Source of the DNA: Schistocephalus solidus
Taxonomy: Eukaryota > Platyhelminthes > Cestoda > Diphyllobothriidea > Diphyllobothriidae
Direction of reading: 5' to 3'
DNA length: 64,000 bases
NCBI GenBank assembly: GCA_017591395.1
Contig: WEDG01004607.1
Span: forward strand, 1 to 64,000
Position numbers and translations under genes: made by a program. The first letter of the stretch is position 1; each line of letters begins with the position of its first letter. The notes beneath the pieces are model-generated. The model was not told the origin of the DNA, did not search any database, and saw only the letters and a program-made list of their open reading frames with translations. Of this stretch, positions 24,033 to 36,480 are shown one piece after another.

Positions 24033-27000
24033 TCAGGCCGGTCGGAGTGCCCTACTTATATCTATTAGTTGCATGGCATCGCCGATCCGGTTCAGAAAGC
24101 TACTGATCTGCGCATTGCCTAGCTGATTCTTTGGACAGACCGAGACTAAGTAGATACGTGGTTCAATTTTGGCCAAAAAGAATGTCTTGTGAATTTTTGC
24201 ATCGAAGAAGCTAAGGATCCTGCGAGGCTGCTCTGAGGCATCAAGGCTCAGCACAGAGCATATTTTTGTCATTATAACGGAGACATCGTCGGCTGGAAAA
24301 GGGTGGGCCTCCTGAAAATAAAAAAATCGCGTTCAGTCACCTGCACCCTAAGGGGGATAAAATTGGAGCCACCACTGGAAAACGAACCACCCAAAAGATA
24401 GTTAACATAGCTGTAGCACGAATCATGTTGGCGCGCACGCAGAAAAGTGCATAAAACACGTTAAGTCCAACGCTGTACGTGAGCGGTTACCCCAGGCAGA
24501 TAAGTTGCATCACAAACAAACACCTGGAAACCCTTGAGATTTTTCCAATAGAATCCAGGTGTGGCGGCGAAATGAAGTTAAATGCTCCACGATTGAAGTG
24601 AATGGATCAGACCAGGACGACAAAACCGGCTGCATGCCTCAGACAACCGAGCAGACGTGCCTCGGTTTCGCTCGGACGAAGGTCGCTGTCGGAAGTTCAA
24701 GTGAAGCAGACAGACTCTGTTATTAAGGAGAGCTTTGAAACGGGTGCCGGCCTAGTGACCTTAAAATCTTCGCTCAGAGTGGACAAGGGCCCTTGTGGTT
24801 CTGACCTTACAAAGATATTAGCAAACGCAAAACAGCTATCTACGTTACCAAAAGGACTGGTAGTTTGTTCACTGTAGTTGATATAGAGCACCAATACCTA
24901 GGAAGACAGGGGGGGGGAGTTGCATGCGCATTTGTTTAAAATGAAAGCAAGTGCCCACTCCTCTCGCCTCCACGTTTCAAAGGAAAGGAAAATTTGAGAC
25001 GTCGCCGAGCGAATGAAAGCCAATAACCGCGCGCTGCACGCGTTGATCCCCAAAAAGCACATGAAATATACTTTATGAGGTCCTTGGGTGCCACCGAAAG
25101 TTGCGATACAGGCCACACCATGAAAAAGACACTGCAGTTTGGTTCCCAATTCTGGGATGTGTAGTTATTCCATAAGTTGGCAGCCTTCAAAGCCACGACC
25201 TTCAATATTTCGTGGTGGCCTTAAATCCGTCAGACTGTTTATAGAGAGAAAGCGAAAGACTGCACCCGCTTGAGATAAGTTGGCTTAGGACCAACCTCAC
25301 CCTATCTTGTTCCATTATCTGCTAGTAAAGAGTTTGAGTCAAATCGAATTGTTATAAGGGAGATCGAGCGCGCATTTGTTTGTTCCCATGTAGGTCTCAA
25401 ACAGTTGCAGCGCCTGCTTTTGGGCCAGAGAAACCATCCTAATAAGGTCTTTTGTGTAATTACTTCGTCCCGTGGAATCAATGGGGATCAAACGTGCACG
25501 TAGGGGCAGCGATGACTTGCGCAGCGTCTAATCCTTATCCATTCCCACCTGTTATATTCCGATAGGAAGATAAAGTCAAAAGGATCGGGGATAGTGGATT
25601 CAGTTCTCGACTTAATAAAAATAAACCGGGCTTAGAAAACTGAGAGTGCAAATTGGTGACAATTGTCACGAAAGCGGCTATCTGAAGGAGCTACTGCAGC
25701 CAGACCCTGGGCTCGTAAGCGAACTGAGTTATCCTTTAAATTACCAACGTTTCAAGTCACAAATTGTAGCCTATGGTCAGTCTTATCCGCTTTCCTTACA
25801 CCAGGTAGCAATGGCAAGGTTCGGAGCCAACCTGGCGTAAGGCCACGGCTCCCTTTAACCCCCGTGGTCGTCTACAGCCTAGGTATTCTCATTATTCTAG
25901 TGGACAGTTCATAATGCTATGCAAAGTATCAAATGAAAGTCTTGCGCCTGATCTAAGTGCATTGGCAGCTATCATCCCCCTCCGCCTAGGCCAATTGTGT
26001 ACGCGTAGAATGTCGGACATCGCGGTCGCTCAGGTATGTCAGCAAGCATATTCTACTTTGCCCTAATCTAGTTAGCATACAGGCAAAAAAATTCCATAAA
26101 GAATCGGTTTGAAGCATTTTTTGATAGTTCCTTTGAGCAACTCCGCACCGGCGGTGTTTACACGTACGAGTTGACGGGGCTGCAGCGAAAACATAGGAGT
26201 TTTAGCCAAGAAGGCATGAGCCACTGCACAACTCAACGGCTGCCACCATTTCGAACACCTTGTGCCTCTGGACAAACGACCAAAGTCAAGTGTCCAGTAA
26301 GCTTGAATCCCGAGTCAGAACTTTAAACAGACTTCAATCAGAAGAAACCAAGAAGTGCTGATGAGTTCAACAGAAATAAAAAACACTCGCACACCAAGGG
26401 CAGGACTTGTTATTTGGGGAGCGGGATTAAAATAGTAGGAAGTGCAGCGCATGTATCTGAAGACTACCTCACCGGTGGTATCGTGAGAATGGGAGGTAAC
26501 GACTCGACTCCTGTAGGTGAGTTTCCAATGGCTACCGGAGCCACATAGCTGTGCCCGAGATAAGCAAAGTCCTGCAGCTGAGCATCGAAGAACAGCGACA
26601 CGTATGAAACGTCTGGTCTAGATGTGAACGAGCGCAGCCTGAACGCAGGGAGAATATAATAAAGGGGGTGGGATGTAAATAATGCGAGATGACAACAAGG
26701 TAAGAACAAACAGGCAGGACACTTAAATTATCCCGATGAAGATTATGAAGCCTGAAAGGAATCTGTCAAATATAAAGGAATAATTTACGAAAAAAACGAT
26801 ACACTTCCAAAACATACAAGGTAAGCAATGATGTTCACGCTACTTCTACCGACTTCTGCTCGGCTACAACCAACGGCTGGTTTGAACTGAAGCCTGAACT
26901 CTGGTGTACCTAGCAGGAGGTGCTACTTCAAAAACATCGCCAAAAGAACTGAGTCATTGCTTAAACGATCAGTTTAGTTGACAGTCAAAAGGTTGACCAA

Positions 27001-30000
27001 CTACGCAGCGTACAGTTCAGGGACGTATGCCGGGAAAATAACAGTTTCGACTGAGAGCTACATGGTGTCAGAGAGAGGGGGGGCAATGATGGACCATAAT
27101 GGATTTTGAAGATGAGTTAGTCCTCCGATCCGACGATAAGAGCACTTTACCCAATTCTGACCCAGATGGGCTCGGGGGTCCCTCAGCTGCACTCCAGTTC
27201 GATTATGTTCCGGCATTCGAGCATACCTATTATTGCTATCTGCCGTCTAATGAGGGTTTATTTAAGGTCATATGGAAACCGGAGGGCAAAAAACCTGCTG
27301 AGGACGGATATTTAGCAGAAATCTACTATTACAGCTCAACAGTATTCACTAGTCGATTACACGGACTAAACTTTGGCGGCGAGACCGTGCTCTTCCTCTT
27401 AAGTCAGAAGCGCTCCCTCCTGCCAACTTGGTTTCAGAGTAGGCCAGTGGACAGAATGAGAATCATTGTAGCTACTTTTTTTTCAACTCAACTTAAACAT
27501 TCAGTACAAATGCAAAATCTGGCGCCAAAGATATGAGGTGAGCAACTATTCGCTTTACGGAGGATGCAGCCGTAGTTTCCCAACATTTCCAAATCCTAGT
27601 TGGGTTAATTATCAGATATTTTTATGACCAGTAGATAACGGTGCTCTGGCACGAAACACGCTTCAACAATATTCGCAATAGCTTGTTATCCTCACTACCC
27701 CGTTAGAAACCTTGTTTCGTTGTGTAGATTCAAATGACGGGGCGAAGTAATCAAACCGATAGCGTGTCATTTCTTAACTCACTTGATACCGGCCTTCTAA
27801 AGTTCTGTCGGCGGCCGAAGTAAAAGTTATCAACTCATTTAAAGATAAAAACACCATCATCCTGCTGGCAGATATGGGACCGTCAACCATTGTAATAAAC
27901 AGCACAGAAGGCTCGGCAAGCCTAGAAGTTGACTACTCTACCCCAAAAGGTTGGATAACTGAGAAAGCACTTGAAGGACCTCAGCAACTAAGGCATCTCG
28001 AGTAAAGATTTGAAGGCGTTAAAACAAATGAACTGGCATTCGCCAGACTCTAGCCTACCACATATGGGCAATCCAACCTTCAAATTTAGTACTTGCTGTT
28101 GTTCAGACCTCTCAATTTTGTCCGAAAGCCCCAACAGGACAGTCACATCGACAACTGTACTCCTCTCAGAGTTACGAAGTAAAGCCGTACTCAGCAATTG
28201 GGTCGTATCGTCTTTTGACATTATGCATATTTTCACGCCCAAACCACGCTCGCAGATCTCTTCAATGTTTGGACACAACCATAGATACCCCCTGTATGAC
28301 GGGTGGCCTTGTGCTAAATTCCAAGATATGTCTTCCATATGGAACTTCCGATGTCCGGGCCGGTCGTAGCTGTGCTATAATAAGACATAGCGCATCGTGC
28401 TTTCGAAAACTACCAACCAAAAGTCTGACGCCGCTAAATGGACGATACCTTTGTCATGATCTGTAAGGACATACTGGAAGGCGTTCGTGAGTGTTTAGCT
28501 CTCTTTCCTGACATACAGTTTACGGTGGAAAGGTAAAGGAATCAGCCTCACTTGATTTATGTTCTAGTATGAAATCAGACGATCGCCTATAAACAGCAGT
28601 GTTCCCGTAAGTCAGGACCACTATGGAAGTTCTAAACAGCACCAGTAAATACAGTGGCTTGTAATTAAAGTGGTGCGAATATTAAATGCAAAAGTTGGAA
28701 CACACTACAGCAAGAAGCCGACATAACCCGATGAGAACCGACATGGCAGTGCTCGATTCATGAAAAACGGCTACCATTGCGGTTTCGTCGAGCTATTCAC
28801 GCGATTCAAATCAGGAACAAACAACACGAAACTCACAGCAAAGTTGGAGCACACAATACCTTACACTAAGTGCCAGAGGCGAGAGAACGCATCACGTCGG
28901 CCCAACGTCAAGGCCCGCCGCCGAGTCATGAAAGTAAACAGGCTGGGGGGGGGGGGGGGGGGGCAGTCAGGCATAATGGTGAACGCTCAACAAACCTGCC
29001 AGGGCTATAAGGCTGCAGTGAGGTGTTGGAATTAATAATCACAGACGACTTCTAGTGTGATGAACTCCGATTACTAGTTTGACTCTGCTGACACGCTGAT
29101 AATCGTTTCTCCCTCAACTAGCTCCGATAGCAAGAAAATTTTAAGACGAATGGGGGTGGTCTCGGGCACATCGGTTGATAAAGTCAAGTAGCCCGTCTAC
29201 GTATGCCGCACATGATTTGGTTTCCACGACACGTGCTAGCTTCTGTAATGTTCCGATTTCAAATGCACGAGAACCACATAAGCCAGATCAAGAAGGAGCC
29301 ATCGAGCCTGGCTCTTGGTCCTGAGAAGAACCAATTTAACCCGTCGGTTGACAGCCGTCAAAGCCGCATCTGCGCTGCGGGAGAGTCAGGCACCAGACTG
29401 ATTCTAGTGAGGAATTCGCAGATTTGCTGTGAGGACGGATTCCATTGCGTCAGCCTCCTGCTCGCTCTCCGAAGCAGCAATCGACTGTTCGAGTGAGGTG
29501 GATGCAGTGTCAGTAAGCTCCCAAATAGAAGAAAACTGAACACGCAAATCACCACTGCAGTCCATCCGGGTCAGTGGTGGTTTCCATCCCTCACAATAGG
29601 CGAACCAATAGACTGGAAGCGAGGCAGCTTACCGCAGGACGAGGTCGGGATTCTCCTTAGCGAGACAGTAATCGAGGTCTTCCGAGGGTCCTACGCCGTG
29701 GAGGATGTTGAACCAGTAAAGGCTGAATTTCGCCAGGAGGGTGTTTCGGAAACGAAGGAGCCAGGAGAAGAGGGGAGACAGGTTAGTCCGGGGAGACTAA
29801 AGAGAGAGGAAGGAAGCGCTTTAAGAGGTTACGGTAGTAAGAAATTCACAAAAAATATCTACAAACGATGAGAAACCTAACCAAATGAATTGTTAGCATA
29901 GAGCAGTACTCTAAATTTCACTTTAGGCCGGGTGCCATGACACACTAGATGCTCAGTCATTTGGTTCAAGGCATCCGTCACTCATAAGCACAGGGGTCGG

Positions 30001-33000
30001 CTACGGGCTTAGCTATGGAGCACTGTGGATGAGACAATTAGCTGCTTCAGGAAGAGGGCTTACAATTAGAGGGAAAGATAAAACGATTTCTAGTGAATGG
30101 GGTATATAAAGAAACAGTGACAGAGGTCTGTAAGTCGAGAAATTATATAGTAAGTAAAGTTGTAATATTGATAGGCAAGGGGCAGAATTTAACAATATTT
30201 TTATGCAATGACAATTGGGGTTTCCAGTGCAGATTCTACTCGAAACAAACGACCAGTGCGCTTAACAGGGTTGGCGCGTGCCTGGATTCGATGCGTAAGA
30301 CCAATAGATGCGCAGACCATGAAACCGGGTTTTCGCAATAAAACAGTACTGAGTCGATAAGCCACCATAGGAAGTGCTACAAGCTGTTTTCTCAGAGTAC
30401 CTGTCCAAAAAATAGTCTTTCTTGTGCCCCTTGCAGATACCCTTTCTTTCAGCATAAAATTCGAAGAACGAGTCATTTGCTGAAAAACGACTACAACTAG
30501 GAATATTTTGCGCATTTTTTCCATAAAATATATTGGAATTTATGGGGGTATAGAAGAATAATGAAAAGTACATACTCCTCGAGTAGCCACTTTTTAGGGA
30601 GTTTTGACAGCTTTGAATAATTGATTTGACCAAATTGTGAAAAAAACTCGGTGGCCTCGGTGGGATTCGAACCTATGACAGCAAGGTGAAGGCATTAGCA
30701 CAGCCAACTCTCTAGCCACTTAAGCTACGAGACCCCACCGGGAGCCATGAGTTTAATCACACTTGGGTCAAGTCACTTTTTACCGAATGGGATTTTGCAC
30801 GCGACATGAAAGGAGGGTATTCATAGTTGACATCTTGGCGTGACTGAAGTATTTAGGGATTATGTCTCAATATTCCAACCTAAACCTAAGAAGTCTTTTC
30901 AAATTGAAAACATATTTCAGAATTTTGTCTAACATCACGTAAGGTAAGACACCTATTGTATTTCGGATTCCGGTGAATCCTTCACAAGCCTTAACAGTAA
31001 CTGCTATAGAAATGGCCGCGATAAGCGAAGTGATAGGAGATACGCACAGTAAATAACGAATGTCATGCCCACAGAGGTTTCAACCCAAGTTTAGAACATC
31101 CACTTCACTTGTATCGCTTACGTCGACAGCCGGTCACTTATGATAAAAAAAGAAAAATTATGTTGGCTAAAACGAGCAGAGTGGCTTCGGATCTTGTCGG
31201 TGAGGGTTTTTTTCCAGAGAAGCAGAAACAAGGCGCAAAGCATAAGTTGAAAGAAAACCACATTTAGCTGACTTCGAAATATGAAATGGCTCATGGATGC
31301 AGGAAAGATCTCAGAAATCGGCAGTTAATAATGTTCGGGAAATTAGAGCAAAACGTATTTACAGTGATGCCGCCAATAAAAGAGCTTGACGTACACTGCT
31401 GCTAGAGACGATGCCGTCCTTGATTATTTTGGACAAAGAACGTAGACAGAGGAGGGCATTAAGAAAGTGCAAGTTCGAGATGTAGAACTGAGCATCCAAA
31501 AGTGAAACCAACAGTTCAAGCTCACGTCTAAAATATGCCAAGATTATAGAAAAGGGAGATAAGAATAAGGTGGGATTCATTTAAAAAACGGATAGAAAAA
31601 TATGAACTAAAAAATCAATGAAGGTTAGGGCATACGTATTAGGGAAAAGAAATGCAGTGAATGCATATTGGCAGGAACTAGAATCAATCCTTTGGACACA
31701 GTTAAAGTTAACTGTTTTATTGCATTGCCCAGAATGCAACAAGGACCTGGGGAATCACATTCAAAAATGTACAGAACAAGCAACGCTTCACCCTCAAAGA
31801 ACTTGGCACGCTTCTAATAAAATAGCAAATGCATATAAAGTAGGTGGCACGATGGGAAACAGAGGCCGAGAGAGCGCACAGGCTTGTGGCATTCACCCTC
31901 CCATTAACTGAAAGAACGCACAGACCAACGGTGAACAGAAACAGAAACCCGACAGCTTCTGTGGTTTTAAAGTTACAAAACGCACACTATGGACACTTAA
32001 TGCGAGACTCAAACAACGAAGAAAGTTTGGCACGTAGCTTTAAGGTCGGCTACCGCCAGGATTTACATGTCGCATTAGCTGCCGGGGCATGACAGTCAAA
32101 TGGCCAAAGATACATATGCATGAACGTGCCTTGATTGCAAGGCTAAAAGATCGCATGCGGCTATGGCCAGCATTGATAACTGTCATCTTGAAAGTTTGTT
32201 CAAAACTACCTGGTTGATTCGAATGCAGAATAGGAAGAGAAGTAACAGAAGCCCGAGAAGCCAATGCCCTTAGTCAATCACAGTTAACCCACCAGCCCTC
32301 AATGAAACCGCCAGATAACAATTGAGCCCGAAATAGGTCAACAACAGAACGCGTGGATGAATCTACTAGAAGTGAATTCACAGTAATTATTTTAAATCTG
32401 CACCTTCTCATGTAACCTATCTCCGAGTATGCGTACAGGCATGACTGCGAAGCGTCAGATAAATGAACTATGCCTTCTCCCATTTCAAAGCCTGAAGTAA
32501 GCGTAGCAGAACAAGCTCAATACAATGCATTGTATTTTCAGGGTAGGCAAGCTCCGAGCATAGTGCGAGCAGTATTTTACACCGTCTAATGGACAACAAG
32601 GGTTGTGGGTCAGTGAAAACCATACCACGGACAGGAAAAAGCTGACTTTTTAAATCGGTCTCAGTCGTACATGGAGCCCAGTTAGCTATCGGATGGAAGT
32701 GAGGCCATGCGAGCAGGTTGGATCAGTGAACGTCCCGCCCATGTGATTTCACGTATTTCTGATTACGACTGAACAGTAGGCTCAGTTTTCAACTCGGGTG
32801 ATCTTTGAATTTCAGGTTTTTCTGGACTGAAGATGGGCAACAACGGCGAAAGGGAAATCCTAGCTGGTCATTCCCGTTTTCCGTCTTTTTCAACAAAAGT
32901 CATCAACTGGGGAGCTGAACGTGGGTCATTTTACCGCATGCACTTAATAATACATCAAGAAAACACGTTAAGTAGTACTATGCACAAAATCACGGAAAAT

Positions 33001-36000
33001 AGATGACGACCAACATTTGTTTGCAGGCAACGTTAATAGAAATGCGAGAAATGTAAGAAAATTTGGATATGCCCGGAGAAAAGTACGATCATGCAATGAA
33101 GAACAAAATTCCTATTTTTCATTAAACGATAACTAACAAACTCACTTGATGACTACTGTCACGGGCGAAAAAACAGAATCCAGAAGGTTCTTAGAACCGA
33201 GAAAAGAATTCTGAAGTTCAATCAAACCCGAACGAAGACCTTTTGCAGAGCAATATAACAGTGTTTCTTTTTCAATCATCATTGTATAGCTTTCTGGGAG
33301 TTAGGGATACGAAGCATACAGAGGTGTTCTTCCTAACGAAACAAAAAGCGTGACACTTACCTTTAAATGAGATCTGAGAACTACAACTTCCAAGGTATAC
33401 AAACTGAAATAATAAACGTATGAATGTTTCGACCTTATTTCCATTAGCGACGGGGCATGGCATGGTACACCAGCCCAAAAATGCTGGAGGCTCATCGCAT
33501 ACTTAATGTTTACCTTATATTGTAATTGGATAAGGTAGACTTGAAACAGCAGACAAAAAGACCAAAGACGCACTCGAGGGCAGCCCTCATTACGTAAACA
33601 CACCAGCCATGGCGAGGGGTTTAGGCATAATAGGCTTTGTCTTCAGGTTGGTGCGGCACACAGTCGAACTATTTCAACCAAGGAGAGAAGAGGAAACAGC
33701 TGAGGGGTTTGACCCCTGATCAACCTTATGGCCATTCGTTGAAGAGGCAACCCGAAGGATGAGGTGGAATCATTGACAGTAAGCACTGTCGATCGAGTAG
33801 TTACAGGTGACGGATATCATGCGAGTACACGGGGGTTCAGACTGGTTTCATACCGACGCCAGAGATTGCGACAAAGTCAGAGGTGGAGAGCGCGCAACTG
33901 ACTGGTTTGATGGCCGATTTCGGCCTCACCTTGACGGTTAGACAGATAGTCCGACTTAAGACAAAAGAAACTGCCCAATAGATTAAGAGCTTCACCATCT
34001 ACCAGGACCGCGCAGATATATCCGACTGCGAAACCCGAGGTCTACTACGGTTACCTTCACGTCTAGCTGAGGGACAATACATACAATTCTGAAAAGATGC
34101 TTACCAACACTTTAATATGCTCAGCATAGCAAAGACGCGCAATGTGAATACATCCAGTTGCAACACCATAATGATTTGTCGGAACACGCTCAAGACCCCG
34201 AGCTATCAAGAGGACGAAGGGAATGCTGTCCTGTGAGACAGTGGATGTAAGCCCAAAGAATTACTCTGCATTCCACTCACCAGGATACGTGTCCTTGCTC
34301 TGAGATGAGGGATTTGAATCAGGCTACGAAATGCAATTAAATGCAGCATATTTAACAACAGAGTCCTGTTGGAGATCGCCAAACGCAGGAGCCCAATCCA
34401 CGAAGCAGATGGGCTTGGGACGTTGGTGGCGGTAGCTGTGTTTGGGGGTCGAACTAGAAGTATCGATAAACACATTCCGCCATTGTAAAATTCCATACTG
34501 ATTTGTTCTGGTTCGCGCGTCGCGGTAAACATGAAGAGCTTGGAGAGGAAGGTTCAACATTTGCGACAATTCCTACGAGGCTTCGACCATGTTAACCTTA
34601 ATACAGTGAACTCTCGATGGTGACACAGCAATCTGTAATAATGGTTTGGCCTACAAAAGTAAGTTCATGTAGAAGGCCAGTGAGTACTGTTGAGCCTTAC
34701 TCGTAGATTTTCGCTAAAGGTCAATCTTCAGCAGGTGTGTTTGCTCTCCAGTTTCCATATGATCTCAAATATACCCTCAGTAGACGGTAAGATAATTTAA
34801 GAGAGTCGAATTTTTAGGCCGACTCACCATCGAAATCCGGTACAATTTCCTAATATATAAATTAGTAGAAGCTTACTGGAGATCTCATGCACTAATTTTT
34901 TACCTAAGGTTCATAATGTCCGGAAGGCAAGCGGCCCTTGCTTTAACAGCCCGTTACACACTTCGAAAAAACACGAAATTCTTCCTGGAGGGTGTCGGGC
35001 GAATATGCATAGTTAATGTCAAATGGCCCGCATTAAAAGTGGTCTTTTAGTTTCCGATGGCAGTAATTCAGTGTAGTAGTTGATAAACGTCAGACGAGAG
35101 TTCTTGCTGATGACAGGATCATTTAGAAGTTAGACAGTGTAGTTCCTTGCATATCATATCTTTTCGGCCGCGGTCTTGTCCTAAGAATTTGATCAGAATA
35201 ACTCTCGGGTTGGCATCACACATGAAGAAGAGAACCAGCGATGCTTAGTTTCAATGTGCAGCAATGTATTTGGTCAATTTGGTTTTCATTGCAGTCATCA
35301 TTAGAGCATCTCCTAGGGGAGGCCGAAGACAGCTATTTCTAACGAGCAACTGACTCAATGCAGCAAATTTCGTAAACCCTTAACTATTTAGGTGATGGTA
35401 GGGATCACTTGAAGAATAGATCATATATATATTTGCAATGTATTCGCAACGAAAAAACCACAGATGAAGACACACTTGTCATAAAAGGTGTCCTTCTGCA
35501 TCTTAAATAAGTGCAATGTTGCTTCATAGGTGACACAGGCTACCAGCGCACAAGTGAAGATTCCACTCCGTTAACTAGTTTTTTGCGAACCCATGTCAAC
35601 GGCAGCGGTGGTACCCGCCTAACATGCCCTGACGCCGTCTCCAAATCCTAGGGCATTCGTTAGCTTACTAAACTTGACAGACATAAACTCTCAGCATTCG
35701 GCCTATAAAGAAAATTACACAGAAAAAAAACAAATAACATAACCAATTAAAATGTTTGAGACATAAAAATCAGTTAACTGTTTCGCACATGCTAACAAAT
35801 AGAACCATAGATCCGAAAGACAGACAATGTGGTTAGAGAGAACGTAACCTACGATTTTTGAGCGAAATGCTATTCGATAGGTATATATAAGAAATATTTA
35901 CGTGCCAAAATGGTTATAGGAAGACTTTCCATGATTTTAAAGAAAGTACAATAGAGACGATAATATGCTACCTACGATCAAAGAAATAAATAAAACTTCC

Positions 36001-36480
36001 CGGCTTGGAAGCCAAAAAAGGATACAACGTAAGAAGCTTCAACCGTATTCGGCAAACATTAAGCAAGTACTCAGAGAGGGCAGAAACCTGCTCTTCTGAT
36101 ACCTGATTGGCACTGCGCTCATTTCCAATACAGAGTGTTGAAAAAGAATCACTCAACTGTGAGTACAGTTCACCCAAGTTCTTACAAACTCGTATAGCAA
36201 TTGCAGCTTACCTCCTGCCGTGCAAACAACTTTTTTGGTGTTGCGAATTGCAAGGATTGATATTTTCTTTCAAGGCGAGAAAGAGACTGCAAGGCAAACT
36301 TGGCATTCGTAATGGAATCACCATAATGAACGGTTAACGCATTTGGAAAAAGGCGCTGAAGTTCAAAGCCTGAAATCAGGAGAAAATTACCAGAGCTTCT
36401 TTCGTCCTATCCTGACTGACGTCAAGGAAAGCATCTACGTACTTTTCCAGGGAGAATATGAAGTTTCCGATCTCAACCAT
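24033..36480 (-). CDS. KICS2: KICSTOR subunit 2 (C12orf66/KICS2) homologue, seven exons
   Basis: Exons on the - strand are 36480-36391, 36355-36212, 36180-35972, 31527-31395, 29796-29633, 26638-26473 and 24311-24033. They total 1185 bases (394 residues plus stop). All junctions are GT...AG with matching phases (0, 0, 2, 0, 2, 0). The order agrees with human KICS2 (about 445 residues) as I know the family: ALQSLSRLERKYQSL, VSALSEYLLNVC, ELELLVSLLDAQ, WLLRFRNTLLAKFSLY, SYVSLFFDAQ, then the conserved end with LSFFDAKIHKTFFLAKIEP and ISSFLNRI. KICS2 belongs to KICSTOR (with KPTN, ITFG2, SZT2), which places GATOR1 on lysosomes to switch off mTORC1 under amino-acid starvation. About 28 residues between exons 3 and 4 seem absent, or lie in an exon I missed. 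The ATG at 36480 is the first after an in-frame stop. Large introns hold repeat relics. Confidence 0.8.
24312..26472 (-). other. KICS2: KICS2 intron 6 (2.16 kb)
   Basis: Donor GTGAGG, acceptor with a T-rich run ending TTTTCAG. It holds a short relic of the zinc-finger retrotransposon 3' UTR at about 25160-25260, recognisable by GTTGGCAGCCTTCAAAGCC. A second possible piece is at 25660-25720. No gene is supported inside. Confidence 0.65.
27099..27536 (+). other. Unassigned 145-codon open frame, antisense inside a KICS2 intron
   Basis: The longest frame without mobile-element motifs outside the named genes. It starts with an acidic stretch (MDFEDELVLRSDD) and has an aromatic middle (EIYYYSSTVF). 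I recognise no domain, and no splice partner was found, so it may be chance. Confidence 0.2.
28945..28963 (+). repeat. Run of 19 G
   Basis: Homopolymer in KICS2 intron 5. In the transcribed - strand it is a C run. Length may be uncertain because such runs are error-prone in sequencing. Confidence 0.9.
29797..31394 (-). other. KICS2: KICS2 intron 4 (1.60 kb) carrying a SINE
   Basis: Donor GTACGT and acceptor CTTTAG. Apart from the SINE-like repeat at 30650-30830 nothing was recognised. Confidence 0.6.
30650..30830 (-). mobile_element. tRNA-derived SINE, family 1
   Basis: The - strand contains a near-consensus box A (TAGCTTAAGTGG) and a perfect box B (GGTTCGAATCC), about 55 bases apart, so this is a pol III internal promoter. 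Unlike a tRNA gene, the head is preceded by a conserved leader (TTGACCCAAG ... CATGGCTCCCGG) and followed by a T/A-rich tail. The same leader, head and tail recur at 49080-49250 (-) and 49375-49550 (+). Confidence 0.7.
31528..35971 (-). other. KICS2: KICS2 intron 3 (4.44 kb)
   Basis: Donor GTAGCA after AG, acceptor TTTTAG. No repeat or coding signal was recognised in this AT-rich span. If KICS2 has an additional exon for the missing middle segment, it should be here. Confidence 0.5.
36181..36211 (-). other. KICS2: 31-base mini-intron of KICS2
   Basis: GTAAGC at the donor, GTAAG at the acceptor, phase 0. It contains no stop in the adjacent 3' frame, but upstream reading fails because the donor itself carries TAA in frame. 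Removing it joins LFARQE to NLGELYSQ as in the family. Confidence 0.75.
36356..36390 (-). other. KICS2: 35-base mini-intron of KICS2
   Basis: GTAATT donor and CTTCAG acceptor, phase 0. The unspliced frame hits TGA. A nearer AG after 21 bases would break the frame, so the second AG is chosen. Confidence 0.65.

Larger units (their letters stand above)
26639..29632 (-). other. KICS2: KICS2 intron 5 (2.99 kb)
   Basis: Donor GTAAGC, acceptor CGTTCAG. It contains a run of 19 G at 28945-28963, a 3' UTR relic of the zinc-finger element at about 29240-29400, and an antisense open frame at 27099-27536. Confidence 0.65.

Noticed and set aside
30650..30750. A tRNA gene on the - strand
   Set aside because: Box A and box B are good, but the arms do not fold as a cloverleaf I can support, and leader plus tail are shared with copies at 49 kb, so a SINE is more likely.
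31735..31775. Cys-rich motif CPECNKDLGNHIQKC on the + strand as a zinc finger
   Set aside because: Isolated, in a short frame within KICS2 intron 3, without histidine spacing or second finger.
36369..36390. A 21-base intron between KICS2 exons 1 and 2
   Set aside because: Using the nearer AG shifts the reading frame; the 35-base intron keeps it.
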